Positions 27,754 through 36,150 of a stretch of 64,000 nucleotides of DNA are shown piece by piece. How positions within the stretch are numbered: the first letter of the stretch is position 1; each line of letters begins with the position of its first letter. Source of the DNA: Massilia sp. ST3 (GTDB lineage: Bacteria > Pseudomonadota > Gammaproteobacteria > Burkholderiales > Burkholderiaceae_D); NCBI RefSeq assembly GCF_018119405.1, contig NZ_JAGPWC010000019.1:21424-85423 (forward strand). Reading direction: 5' to 3'. The notes under the pieces are model-generated. The model was not told the origin of the DNA. It did not search any database and worked only from the letters and a program-made list of their open reading frames with translations. A program made the position numbers and the translations under genes.

Positions 27754-28692
27754 ATGCGTTTTTTTAAGAGAGCAAAGAAGAAAGATGGCTGGTTGAGCAT
27801 CGCCGTCCAGCGAGACGGGATTGCTGCCGCCAGCATCAAGCGCGTCGCCGAAGGCAAGCCTTTCGTGCGCTTTGCGCAATTCCTTCCGGGCCAGGATACG
27901 GCAGCCGTGCTCGAAAAAGCCGCGCGGGAAGGCCAGGCCAACAGCTTCCACTGCGCCACCGTGTTGGCGGGCGGCGAGTACCAGGTCCTGAGCGTCGAGG
28001 CGCCCAACGTGCCGAAGGAAGAGATGAAGACCGCCATCCGCTGGCGGCTCAAGGACATCCTCGACTTCCCGGTCGACCAGGCCACCATCGACGTGCTCGA
28101 CATTCCGGTCGACGCCAATGCCGGCGTGCGCGCCCAGCAGTCGGTGTTCGTGGTCGCGGCGCGCAATACCGTGATCGGTCCGCGCCAGAAGCTGTTCCTG
28201 GACGCCAAGGTCGACCTGGGCGTGATCGACATCCCCGAGATGGCGCAGCGGAATGTCTCGGCCATGCTGGCGCCGGAAGGGCGGGGCGTGGCCATGCTCT
28301 CGTTCGGCGAGGACGGCGGCCTGCTGACGGTCACCTACAAAGGCGAACTGTACCTGTCGCGCCGCTTCGACGTCACCATCGAACAGTTGCTCGAGCCCGA
28401 CCACGAGCGCAAGCACGCGAGCTTCGACCGCATCACGCTCGAGCTGCAGCGCTCGCTCGACCACTTCGAGCGCCAGTATTCCTTCATCAGCGTGGCCAAG
28501 CTGGTGCTCGGCCCCTCGGACGTGAGCGGCCTCGAGGAGTACCTGTCGAGTAACCTCTACACCCCGGTCGAAAGCCTGGACCTGGCCAGCTTGCTCGACA
28601 TCTCGCGCACCCCCGAGCTGGCCGGCAAGTCGGTCCAGCAGCGCTTCTTCCTGGCGCTGGGCGCCGCCTTGCGCGAGGAGGTGGCGGCATGA
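27754..28692 (+). CDS. mshI: MSHA biogenesis protein MshI (PilM-like)
   Basis: This 312-residue cytoplasmic protein has the actin-like PilM fold: GWLSIAVQRDGIAAASIKR near the start, IRWRLKDILDFPVDQATIDV at about 90-109, and an ASKHA-type FGEDGGLLTV at about 187-197. By family knowledge it links the inner-membrane alignment complex to the ATPase. It is the first gene of the second msh block (mshI to mshN). The start follows a basic patch (MRFFKRAKKKD); no strong Shine-Dalgarno sequence is visible. Its TGA overlaps the next ATG by 4 bases. Confidence 0.9.
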   Translation: MRFFKRAKKKDGWLSIAVQRDGIAAASIKRVAEGKPFVRFAQFLPGQDTAAVLEKAAREGQANSFHCATVLAGGEYQVLSVEAPNVPKEEMKTAIRWRLKDILDFPVDQATIDVLDIPVDANAGVRAQQSVFVVAARNTVIGPRQKLFLDAKVDLGVIDIPEMAQRNVSAMLAPEGRGVAMLSFGEDGGLLTVTYKGELYLSRRFDVTIEQLLEPDHERKHASFDRITLELQRSLDHFERQYSFISVAKLVLGPSDVSGLEEYLSSNLYTPVESLDLASLLDISRTPELAGKSVQQRFFLALGAALREEVAA

Positions 28693-29336
28693 GCCAGCAG
28701 ATCAACCTGTTCAACCCGATCTTCCTGCCGCAGAAGAAGATCCTGACCGCTACCACCATGGCGATCGCCCTGGCCGTGCTGGTCGCCGGCCTGGGCGCGC
28801 TGCTCGCCTATGGCAAGGTGCGCACCGAGAGCCTGCGCGCCGAAGCCGAGGCCGGCGCCCTGCGCCTGAAGCAGAAGCAGGAGCGCCTGGCGAGCGTCAA
28901 CAGCGAATTCGCGCCGCGCCAGAAAAGCCGCGAGCTCGATGCCGAGATCCTGGAAGCCGAGGCCCACCTGGCTTCGCTGCGCCGCATTTCCGGCATCATC
29001 GAGCGCGGCGACCTGGGCGACACCCGGGGCTATGCCGGCTACTTCCGCGCGCTGGCGCGCCAGAGCGTGCCGGGCCTGTGGCTGACCGGCGTGACGGTGG
29101 CCGGCGCCGGCAAGGACATCGGCATCAAGGGCCGCACGACGGATCCGGCCAAGGTGCCGGGCTACCTGAACCGCTTGACCGGGGAACCGCTGATGCAGGG
29201 CAAGGCCTTCACCAGCCTGCAGATCGGCCAGGCGGCGCCGGTGGCCGCCACGGGCGCGGACGGCAAGCCGTCCACCGCCCCGGCGCCATATGTGGAGTTC
29301 AGCCTGCAATCGGTGGCCGAAGAGGTGCTCCAATGA
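28689..29336 (+). CDS. PilN-like MSHA assembly protein (MshI2 position)
   Basis: This 215-residue protein begins SQQINLFNP, the hallmark of PilN-type proteins, whose short cytoplasmic tail binds PilM. A single membrane helix (about 22-43) and a periplasmic coiled coil (about 46-100) follow, then an alpha/beta domain (WLTGVTVAG). It would sit in the inner-membrane alignment complex with MshI and MshJ. In Vibrio this part is sometimes counted as mshI2. It overlaps both neighbours through ATGA junctions. Confidence 0.87.
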   Translation: MSQQINLFNPIFLPQKKILTATTMAIALAVLVAGLGALLAYGKVRTESLRAEAEAGALRLKQKQERLASVNSEFAPRQKSRELDAEILEAEAHLASLRRISGIIERGDLGDTRGYAGYFRALARQSVPGLWLTGVTVAGAGKDIGIKGRTTDPAKVPGYLNRLTGEPLMQGKAFTSLQIGQAAPVAATGADGKPSTAPAPYVEFSLQSVAEEVLQ

Positions 29337-30106
29337 AGGGGCGGATCATGGAACTGGCGGCGAAGATCGACGCCCTGAGCCTGCGCGAACGCGGGCTGAT
29401 GTTCGCCGCGGTCGTCGCCGTCATCGTCTTCCTGGCGCATTCGCTGGCGCTCGGCCCCTTGCTGCGCGACCAGGACACCCTGCGCGACCAGATCGCCCAG
29501 CAGCGCAACAACATGATGGGCCTGGACGGCGAGATCACCGCCAAGGTGCAGGCCTACCAGGTCGACCCGGATGCGCCCGCGCGCGACCGGCTGGCCGCGA
29601 TCAAGGAAGAAACCGCACGCCTGAACGAGGCGCTGCTGGCCATGGAGCACGGACTGGTGCCGCCGGAACGCATGGCGCCGCTGGTCGAGTCCATCCTCAA
29701 GGCCAACGGCCGCCTGAAGCTGGTGTCGCTGCGCACCTTGCCCTCGGAGCCGCTGTCGGGCGCCGAAGGGGCGGGCAACGCGCCGTCCGCCGCGCCGCCG
29801 GCGTCCGCGCCACAGCCTGCGCCGGGTACGCCGGGCGCGGTGCTGCCGCCGGCAGCGCCTGCGCCCGGGGCGTCGCCCTCGGGAGCCGCTGCGCCCAAGC
29901 AAGCCGATCTGCTGTACCGCCACGGCGTCGAAGTCACCGTGCGCGGCAATTATCTCGACATGGTCGATTACATGAGCGCGCTCGAAACCATGCCCACCCG
30001 GCTGTTCTGGGGCAAGGCGCAGCTCGACGTGGAGGAGTATCCGGCATCCCGCCTGACCCTCACCCTGTACACCCTGAGCCTGGACCGGAAATGGATGAAG
30101 CTGTGA
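29333..30106 (+). CDS. mshJ: MSHA biogenesis protein MshJ (PilO-like)
   Basis: This 257-residue protein has one N-terminal membrane helix (about 24-45), a coiled coil with LLRDQDTLRDQIAQQRNN, and a periplasmic PilO-like domain. An Ala/Pro-rich linker (about 150-190) interrupts it and is longer than I would expect. It would pair with the PilN-like protein. The ATG at 29333 overlaps the previous stop. A second in-frame ATG at 29348 with AAGGGG upstream is an equally good start and would remove five residues. Confidence 0.85.
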   Translation: MKGRIMELAAKIDALSLRERGLMFAAVVAVIVFLAHSLALGPLLRDQDTLRDQIAQQRNNMMGLDGEITAKVQAYQVDPDAPARDRLAAIKEETARLNEALLAMEHGLVPPERMAPLVESILKANGRLKLVSLRTLPSEPLSGAEGAGNAPSAAPPASAPQPAPGTPGAVLPPAAPAPGASPSGAAAPKQADLLYRHGVEVTVRGNYLDMVDYMSALETMPTRLFWGKAQLDVEEYPASRLTLTLYTLSLDRKWMKL

Positions 30107-30459
30107 AGAACCTGATCCTGACGACCCTGGCGGGCATCGCGCTCGCCCACCTGCCTGCCGGTGCGCAGGCCCTGACCGACCCGACCCGCCCGCCGGCGGC
30201 ACTCGAAGGCGCACGCGCCGACGGCCCCGGCGACGGCTTGCCGCGCCTGCAGTCGGTGCTGATTTCGCCGCGCGCCGGCGGCCGCCACGTCGCCGTGATC
30301 GACGGCGAAACCGTGCGCCTGGGCGATTCCTTCCGCGGCGCCCGCGTTGTGCGCATGACCCAGACCGAGGTCGAGCTGGCGCGCGGCGCCGAGCGCCAGG
30401 TGCTGCGCCTCGACGTCGCCGCCGCGACCGTCGCCGGCATGACCCGGGCGGTCCAATGA
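30103..30459 (+). CDS. mshK: MSHA biogenesis protein MshK (PilP-like)
   Basis: This 118-residue protein has a signal peptide (cleaved near AQA, about residue 20) and then LTDPTRPP, the short motif of PilP/GspC-like proteins. The domain LQSVLISPRAGGRHVAVIDGETVRLGD follows, split around residues 49-75. It probably links the inner-membrane complex to the MshL secretin. The GTG at 30103 overlaps the mshJ stop (GTGA) and gives a clean signal peptide. An ATG 12 bases earlier adds acidic residues and is less likely. The end overlaps mshL. Confidence 0.85.
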   Translation: MKNLILTTLAGIALAHLPAGAQALTDPTRPPAALEGARADGPGDGLPRLQSVLISPRAGGRHVAVIDGETVRLGDSFRGARVVRMTQTEVELARGAERQVLRLDVAAATVAGMTRAVQ

Positions 30460-32255
30460 AGCGTGGCGCCGCGATGAGCAAGCTGTTCCTGCTGGGCGCC
30501 ACCGCCGCCGGCGTGCTGCAGCTGGCCGGCTGCGATACCGCGCCGAAGAACGAAGCCTCGGACGTGATCGCGAAGGAACTGGCCAAGGCCAGCGCCAAGC
30601 CGGCCGCCGCGCCGGTGGTCGACCAGGCGGTCGCCAATGCGCTGCTGCCGCCGGCCAGCGCGCTGGCCAGCCAGCTGCCCAAGGCGCGCCCGGCGCTGGA
30701 AGAACGCTTCAACGTGTCCTTCAATAACGTCCCGGCCCAGCAGTTCTTCCGCTCGATCGTGGCCGGCACCCGCTACAACATGCTGGTGCATCCGGACGTC
30801 AGCGGCAGCATCAGCGCCAACCTCAAGGACGTGACCCTGGCCGAGACGCTCGAAGCGATCCGCGAGATGTACGGCTACGACTACCGCATCGACGGCACCC
30901 GCATCACCATCCGTCCGCTGACGATGCAGACCCGCATGTTCCAGGTGAACTACCTGACCGCCAAGCGGCGCGGCATGTCGAACCTGCGCGTGACCTCGAC
31001 CTCGGTGGCCGATGCCGGCAGCAACGGCAGCGGGTCCGGCGGCAGCGGCGGCCAAGGCGCGGGCAACCAGCCAAACAATAACCAGAACAACAATAACCGG
31101 AACGGCCCCAGCAATCAGGTCCAGCTCGACAGCACCGACGTCAACACGGTGTCCGAGAACGACTTCTGGGGCGAGCTGAAGGCGGCCATCGACGCTATCG
31201 TCGGTTCGCGCGAAGGCGGGCGCAGCGTGGTGGTCAGCCCGCAGTCGGGCGTGCTCGTGATCCGCGCCATGCCGGACGAGCTGCGCAACGTCGACGCCTA
31301 CCTGAAGGCAACCCAGCTGTCGGTCGACCGCCAGGTGATCCTCGAAGCGAAGATCATCGAGGTCGAGCTGAACGACCGCTTCCAGAGCGGCATCAACTGG
31401 GCCTCGTTCGCCTCGATCAGCAGCTCCCACCCGAACCGGGTGGCGACCGGCATGATCGGCCCGGGCGCCAATCTGGCGCCGCTGCCGCGCGACGGCGGCC
31501 AGCCGGCCGTCATCGGCAACGGCCAGGGCCTGTCGGCCAGTACCGGCTTCTCGCTGTCGAACGCGGCCACCGCGGCCGGCTCGCTGTTCGGTTTCGCCTT
31601 CCAGACCAATAACTTCGCCGCGCTGCTGTCGTTCCTGGAATCGCAGGGCAATGTGCACGTCCTGTCCAGCCCGCGCGTGGCGGCGATGAACAACCAGAAG
31701 GCCGTGCTCAAGATCGGCACCGACGAGTTCTTCGTCACCGGCATCACCAACACCATCAACAATACCGAGAACGGCACCATCGTCACGCCGAGCGTGACCG
31801 TGCAGCCCTTCTTCTCGGGCGTGGTGCTGGACGTGACGCCGCAGATCGACGACAAGGGCAACATCCTGCTGCACGTGCACCCTTCGGTGAGCCAGGTCAG
31901 CACGGTCAACAAGGACGTCGACCTGGGTTCGTCGGGCATCTTCCGCCTGCCGCTGGCGGCGTCCAGCACCTCGGAGCTGGACAGCATCGTGCGCGGCCAG
32001 AACGGCCAGGTGGTCGCGATCGGCGGCCTGATGCGCCAGGCGACCATCGGCGACGTCGACCAGCTGCCGGGCGCCGACAAGGTGCCGGTGCTGGGCGCGC
32101 TGTTCCGCAACAAGAACCGCGTCACCCAGAAGCGCGAGCTGGTGGTCCTGATCAAGCCGACCATCGTCGAAGGCGCCAACGACTGGAGCGCGGACCTGCT
32201 CGACGCCGGTCGCCGCATCGAACAACTCGACCCGCGGACGAGGGAGCGCAAGTAA
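30456..32255 (+). CDS. mshL: MSHA outer-membrane secretin MshL
   Basis: This 599-residue lipoprotein (lipobox LAGC, Cys26) forms the outer-membrane ring through which the pilus leaves. An STN-like domain covers about 85-150 (FNVSFNNVPAQQFF). An N1-type domain follows, with an unusual Asn-rich insert at about 203-225. The C-terminal secretin domain (about 290-590) carries FFVTGITNTINN and VVLDVTPQIDDKGNI. The insert resembles a flexible loop. The start overlaps mshK (ATGA) and the stop overlaps mshM by one base. Confidence 0.95.
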   Translation: MKRGAAMSKLFLLGATAAGVLQLAGCDTAPKNEASDVIAKELAKASAKPAAAPVVDQAVANALLPPASALASQLPKARPALEERFNVSFNNVPAQQFFRSIVAGTRYNMLVHPDVSGSISANLKDVTLAETLEAIREMYGYDYRIDGTRITIRPLTMQTRMFQVNYLTAKRRGMSNLRVTSTSVADAGSNGSGSGGSGGQGAGNQPNNNQNNNNRNGPSNQVQLDSTDVNTVSENDFWGELKAAIDAIVGSREGGRSVVVSPQSGVLVIRAMPDELRNVDAYLKATQLSVDRQVILEAKIIEVELNDRFQSGINWASFASISSSHPNRVATGMIGPGANLAPLPRDGGQPAVIGNGQGLSASTGFSLSNAATAAGSLFGFAFQTNNFAALLSFLESQGNVHVLSSPRVAAMNNQKAVLKIGTDEFFVTGITNTINNTENGTIVTPSVTVQPFFSGVVLDVTPQIDDKGNILLHVHPSVSQVSTVNKDVDLGSSGIFRLPLAASSTSELDSIVRGQNGQVVAIGGLMRQATIGDVDQLPGADKVPVLGALFRNKNRVTQKRELVVLIKPTIVEGANDWSADLLDAGRRIEQLDPRTRERK

Positions 32256-33154
32256 TGTATGCGGCCCACTTCGGCCTGCGGGAGCTGCCCTTCGGGATCA
32301 CGCCCGACACCAGCTACTTCTTCGGCAGCCCGCGCTCGCAGGAAGCCCTGAATACGCTGCTGGTGGCGGCGCGCACCGGCGAGGGCTTCATCAAGATCAC
32401 GGGCGAGGTCGGCACCGGCAAGACCCTCCTGTGCCGCAAGTTCATGGCCTCGCTGGGCGAGGGTTTCGTCACGGCCTACATCCCGAACCCCTACCTGGAG
32501 CCGCGCACCCTGATGCTGGCCCTGGCCGAGGAGCTCGAGGTGCCGCTGGAGCGCGAGGTCGACCAGCACCGCCTGCTGAAGGCCATCACGCACCGGCTGC
32601 TGACCCTGGCTCGGACCGGCAAGCGCGTGGTGCTGTGCCTGGACGAGGCCCAGGCGATTCCCGTCGAGAGCCTGGAGGCGATCCGCCTGCTGACCAACCT
32701 CGAGACCGAGAAGCGCAAGCTGCTGCAGATCGTCCTGTTCGGCCAGCCCGAGCTGAACCAGAAGCTGGCGCTCGAATCGATCCGCCAGCTGGCCCAGCGC
32801 ATCACCTTCCATTACCACCTCGGCCCGATGAGCCGCGACGACCTCGATTTCTACGTGGCGCACCGGCTGCGGGTGGCGGGCTACACCGGCGCGCGCCTGT
32901 TCACCGGCGCCGCGATCCGGCAGCTGTACAAGGCCAGCGGCGGCGTGCCGCGCCTGGTCAACATCATGGCGCACAAGGCGATGATGCTGAGCTTCGGGCA
33001 GGGCAGGCAGCAGGTCGCCAGTGCCCACGTGACCACGGCCGCGCGTGATACGATCGGCGTGCGGCGCGACATCCTGGCCTGGCTGGCCGGTGGCGCCGCG
33101 GTCGCCGGCGCGTCCGCCGGCGCGGCGTGGATGCTGGGGATGTTCGCACGATGA
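32255..33154 (+). CDS. mshM: MSHA-associated AAA ATPase MshM (ExeA-like)
   Basis: This 299-residue ExeA/GspA-type ATPase has Walker A GEVGTGKT at residues 50-57 and Walker B VLCLDEAQ near 125-132. A sensor region includes FGQPELNQKL. It opens MYAAHFGLRELPFGITPD, as its relatives do. A C-terminal hydrophobic helix (about 270-295) would tether it to the inner membrane. ExeA-type proteins help the secretin cross the peptidoglycan, which is its likely role for MshL. It is coupled to mshL before and mshN after by overlaps. Confidence 0.93.
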   Translation: MYAAHFGLRELPFGITPDTSYFFGSPRSQEALNTLLVAARTGEGFIKITGEVGTGKTLLCRKFMASLGEGFVTAYIPNPYLEPRTLMLALAEELEVPLEREVDQHRLLKAITHRLLTLARTGKRVVLCLDEAQAIPVESLEAIRLLTNLETEKRKLLQIVLFGQPELNQKLALESIRQLAQRITFHYHLGPMSRDDLDFYVAHRLRVAGYTGARLFTGAAIRQLYKASGGVPRLVNIMAHKAMMLSFGQGRQQVASAHVTTAARDTIGVRRDILAWLAGGAAVAGASAGAAWMLGMFAR

Positions 33155-34266
33155 GCCTGATAAACAAGATGCTGCAGGACCTCGATGCGCGCGGCGGCGA
33201 GCCGGGCGCGCCCGGCGTCGCGCCCGGCATCAAGCCGGTCATGGCGCCGGAGCGCCGCCTGCCGTGGATGCGGGTGGCCGTAATCGGCGGCACCGTCGCG
33301 CTGCTGGGCGCCGTCGGGTATGCCGGCTATGTCGGCTGGCGCATGAAGAACACGGCGGTGGCGGTCGAGGTGCCGGTGACGGAACAGATGCACGCCGCCA
33401 CGCAGATGACGGTGACGCCGCTGCCGGGCGACCGTACGCGCGGCGAATTCGGCGCGGCCGGTGCTCCGGCGCCGCCTGCCAAGGCCGACCCGGGGCCCGT
33501 GAGGGAAGGACCGGCGAAGGAAGAACCGGCCACAGCCAAGGAAGAAGCGGCACCGGCGCCCAAGCAGCCTGTCGCGCGCGCCGAGCCCGCGCCACAGACC
33601 GCGGCCAGGCCCATGCCGAAGCCGGTCCCGAAGCCGGCGCCGGCCCGGGACGTGGCGGCGCAGCCCGTGCCCGCGTCCGCCGCCGGCCGCACCGAGACCA
33701 CCGCCCAGCGCGCCGAGAACGCCTACCGGCGCGCGCTGGCGAACCTGGAAGATGGCCGCGTGACCGAGGCGATCGCCAACCTGCAGGCCTCCCTGAGGGC
33801 CGACCCGCGCCACGAGTCGGCGCGCCAGACCCTGGTGGGGCTGCTGATCGAGGCCAAGCGTCCCGAGGAAGCGATGCGCCAGCTCGGGGCCGCGCTGGCG
33901 CTCGATGCGCGCCAGCCGGCGCTGGCGATGCTGATGGCGCGCCTGCAGCTCGAGCGCGGCGACCCCGCGGTAGGCACCCTGATGCGGACCTTGCCGTATG
34001 CCGCCGGCAATGGCGACTACCACGCCTTCCTGGCCGGCGTGCTGCAGCGCGAGGAGCGCCACCGCGAAGCGGCCGAGCACTACCAGGCGGCGCTGCGCAC
34101 CGCACCGCAGAATGGCGTGTGGTGGATGGGCCTGGGCGTGTCGCTGCAGGCCGAGAAGCGCGATGCCGAAGCGGCGGGCGCTTTCCAGCGGGCGCTGGCC
34201 ACGGGCACGCTGTCGCCCGAGCTGCAGGCCTTCGTCGAGCGCAAGCTCAAGCCGCTGGGCCGCTAG
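33151..34266 (+). CDS. mshN: MSHA biogenesis protein MshN (TPR protein)
   Basis: This 371-residue protein begins MSLINKMLQDLDARG, a conserved cytoplasmic segment also found in GspB-like proteins. One membrane helix follows (about 42-63), then an Ala/Pro/Lys/Glu-rich periplasmic linker (about 95-185) and tetratricopeptide repeats to the end. It probably works with MshM as GspB works with GspA. The ATG at 33151 overlaps the mshM stop; an earlier in-frame ATG inside mshM is rejected. The gene ends against lysR, with both stop codons sharing CTAG. Confidence 0.92.
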   Translation: MSLINKMLQDLDARGGEPGAPGVAPGIKPVMAPERRLPWMRVAVIGGTVALLGAVGYAGYVGWRMKNTAVAVEVPVTEQMHAATQMTVTPLPGDRTRGEFGAAGAPAPPAKADPGPVREGPAKEEPATAKEEAAPAPKQPVARAEPAPQTAARPMPKPVPKPAPARDVAAQPVPASAAGRTETTAQRAENAYRRALANLEDGRVTEAIANLQASLRADPRHESARQTLVGLLIEAKRPEEAMRQLGAALALDARQPALAMLMARLQLERGDPAVGTLMRTLPYAAGNGDYHAFLAGVLQREERHREAAEHYQAALRTAPQNGVWWMGLGVSLQAEKRDAEAAGAFQRALATGTLSPELQAFVERKLKPLGR

Positions 34267-35174
34267 GCCGGCGGGCCGCCCAGCCGCGCCCGCGCCGCCT
34301 CCCAGGCGTGGTCGATGAACAGGCGCACGCGCGAGGGAATCCGGGTGCGCTGCGGGTAGTACATGTAGATGCCGGCGTTGCAGGTGTCGAGCTGCGGCAG
34401 CAGGTGCAGCAGGCGGCCGGCGGCGATCTCCTCGTCGACCAGGTAGCCCGCCAGCTGGCCGATCCCCAGTCCTTCGCGCACCGCCGCGACTTCGCTCTCC
34501 GTCGTATTGAAACTCGCCACGCAGGGCACGTCCTGGTACACGGTGCCGCCGTCGCCGCGCAGTTCCCAGGGAACCAGGCGGCCGCTGTTGGCCTGGCGGT
34601 AGCCGGTGCAGCGGTGGCCCAGCAGCTCTTCCACATCGCGCGGCGCCCCGAAGCGCGCCACGTAGCTTGGTGCGGCGCAGATCTTCAGCACGATGTCGCC
34701 GACCCGGCGCGCCACCAGGTTGCGCTCGGGTGGATTGCCGGCCCGGAAACCCAGGTCGATCCTGGCGGCGACCAGGTCGGTGAACTGGTCGGCCAGGTGC
34801 AGGTCGAAGCGTGCGCGCGGATGCCGTTCCTGGAAGCTGCGCAGGATCGGCGCCAGCAGGTGGGTGCCCAGCGAGGTGGGCGCGGCGACCCGGATCAGGC
34901 CTTCGACCTCGTCGCGGCTGCCCTTGACCTGGTCGAGCGCTTCGTCCAGCAGCCGCAGACCCGGATGCGCCAGCTCGTACAGGCGCTGGCCTTCGTCGGT
35001 CAGTGCCAGGCTGCGCGTGGTGCGGTGAAACAGGCGTACGCCCACGTGGTCCTCGAGCTGGCGAATGGCCTTGCTGACCGCCTGCGCCGACAAGCCTTCG
35101 GCCGTCGCCGCCTGGCTGAAGCTGCCGGCGCGCACCACGCCGATGAAGAGTGAGATGACTCTGGCCTTGTCCAT
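34263..35174 (-). CDS. LysR-family transcriptional regulator
   Basis: This 303-residue regulator has an N-terminal helix-turn-helix (about 8-65; FSQAATAEGLSAQAVSKAIRQLE spans about 18-40, followed by VRLFHRTTRSLALTDEG). A periplasmic-binding-protein-like effector domain covers about 90-300. It is divergent from the SDR gene, with a 110-base gap, and probably controls it and itself. The longer open frame upstream is ignored because LysR homology begins at MDKARVISLF. The effector is unknown. Its stop overlaps that of mshN on the other strand. Confidence 0.93.
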   Translation of the reverse strand: MDKARVISLFIGVVRAGSFSQAATAEGLSAQAVSKAIRQLEDHVGVRLFHRTTRSLALTDEGQRLYELAHPGLRLLDEALDQVKGSRDEVEGLIRVAAPTSLGTHLLAPILRSFQERHPRARFDLHLADQFTDLVAARIDLGFRAGNPPERNLVARRVGDIVLKICAAPSYVARFGAPRDVEELLGHRCTGYRQANSGRLVPWELRGDGGTVYQDVPCVASFNTTESEVAAVREGLGIGQLAGYLVDEEIAAGRLLHLLPQLDTCNAGIYMYYPQRTRIPSRVRLFIDHAWEAARARLGGPPA

Positions 35175-35284
35175 GCGATTTACAACCAAAGAGTGGAAAT
35201 CAAACAGCTTTCCTCTATCTAGTGTAGCAGGCCGGCGGGCTCTAGACTTCCTTTCACCAACCACCCCTTCGAAAGGAAACGATC

Positions 35285-36121
35285 ATGAAAACCTGGTTCA
35301 TCACTGGCGCCTCCCGCGGTTTCGGCCTGCTCATCGCCAAGGCCGCGCTTGCCGCCGGCGACAAGGTGGTCGCCACCGCCCGCCAGCCGCAAGCCGTCAT
35401 CGACGCCGTCGGCGCCCATGAGGACCTGCTGGCGCTCGCCCTCGATGTCACCGACGAGCATGCCGCCGTGGCGGCGGCTGGAGAAGCCCTGGCCCGCTTC
35501 GGGCGCATCGACGTGCTGGTGAATAACGCCGGCTACGGCCTGCTGGGCGCGGTCGAGGAGTCCTCGGCGGACGAGGTGCGCCGCATCTACGAAACCAATG
35601 TGTTCGGCCTGCTGAACGTGACCCGGGCCGTGCTGCCGGCGATGCGGCGCCAGCGCGCCGGCCACGTCATCAACTTCTCGTCCCTGGGCGGCTATGCGGC
35701 CTACCACGGCTGGGGAGTGTATGGCTCGACCAAGTTCGCGGTCGAGGGCTTGTCGGAAGCGCTGGCGCAGGAACTGCAGCCGCTGGGCGTGCACGTGACC
35801 GTGGTCGAGCCGGGATTCTTCCGCACCGACTTCCTCGATGCCAGCTCGCTGTCCTCGACTGCGGCGCGCATCACCGACTACGCCGCCACGGTCGGCGCCA
35901 TGCGCGAGTTCGCCGCCGGCGCCAACCACCGGCAGCCGGGCGACCCGCACAAGCTCGCCAGCGCGATCGTGGTGCTTGCCGAGTCGCCCCGGCCGCCGCT
36001 GCGCCTGCAGCTGGGCAGCGATACGGTCGAGCGGGTGCGCGCCAAGCACCTGGCGGTCGAGCGCGAACTGCGCGCCTGGCAGGCGCTGGCCGTGTCGACC
36101 GACCTGGCCGAAGCAGCGTGA
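35285..36121 (+). CDS. Short-chain dehydrogenase/reductase (SDR)
   Basis: This 278-residue classical SDR has the cofactor motif TGASRGFG at residues 8-15, NNAGYG near 80-85, a serine in INFSSLGG and the catalytic YGSTK (about 147-151). It uses NAD(H) or NADP(H) to reduce or oxidise a carbonyl or alcohol. The C-terminal QPGDPHKLASAIVVLAES is common in the YusZ/oxidoreductase-like SDR group. GAAAGGAAACGATC precedes the ATG. The divergent LysR gene is the probable regulator. The substrate cannot be given. Confidence 0.93.
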   Translation: MKTWFITGASRGFGLLIAKAALAAGDKVVATARQPQAVIDAVGAHEDLLALALDVTDEHAAVAAAGEALARFGRIDVLVNNAGYGLLGAVEESSADEVRRIYETNVFGLLNVTRAVLPAMRRQRAGHVINFSSLGGYAAYHGWGVYGSTKFAVEGLSEALAQELQPLGVHVTVVEPGFFRTDFLDASSLSSTAARITDYAATVGAMREFAAGANHRQPGDPHKLASAIVVLAESPRPPLRLQLGSDTVERVRAKHLAVERELRAWQALAVSTDLAEAA

Positions 36122-36130
36122 ATGAAGGGC

Positions 36131-36150
36131 GGCGCGCCTACAGGCGCGCC
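36131..36150. terminator. GC stem-loop at the SDR/aminotransferase junction
   Basis: Two copies of the self-complementary GGCGCGCC flank a TACA loop, giving a perfect 8-bp stem. It spans the 3' ends of two convergent genes. Neither side has a T-run. Confidence 0.4.
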
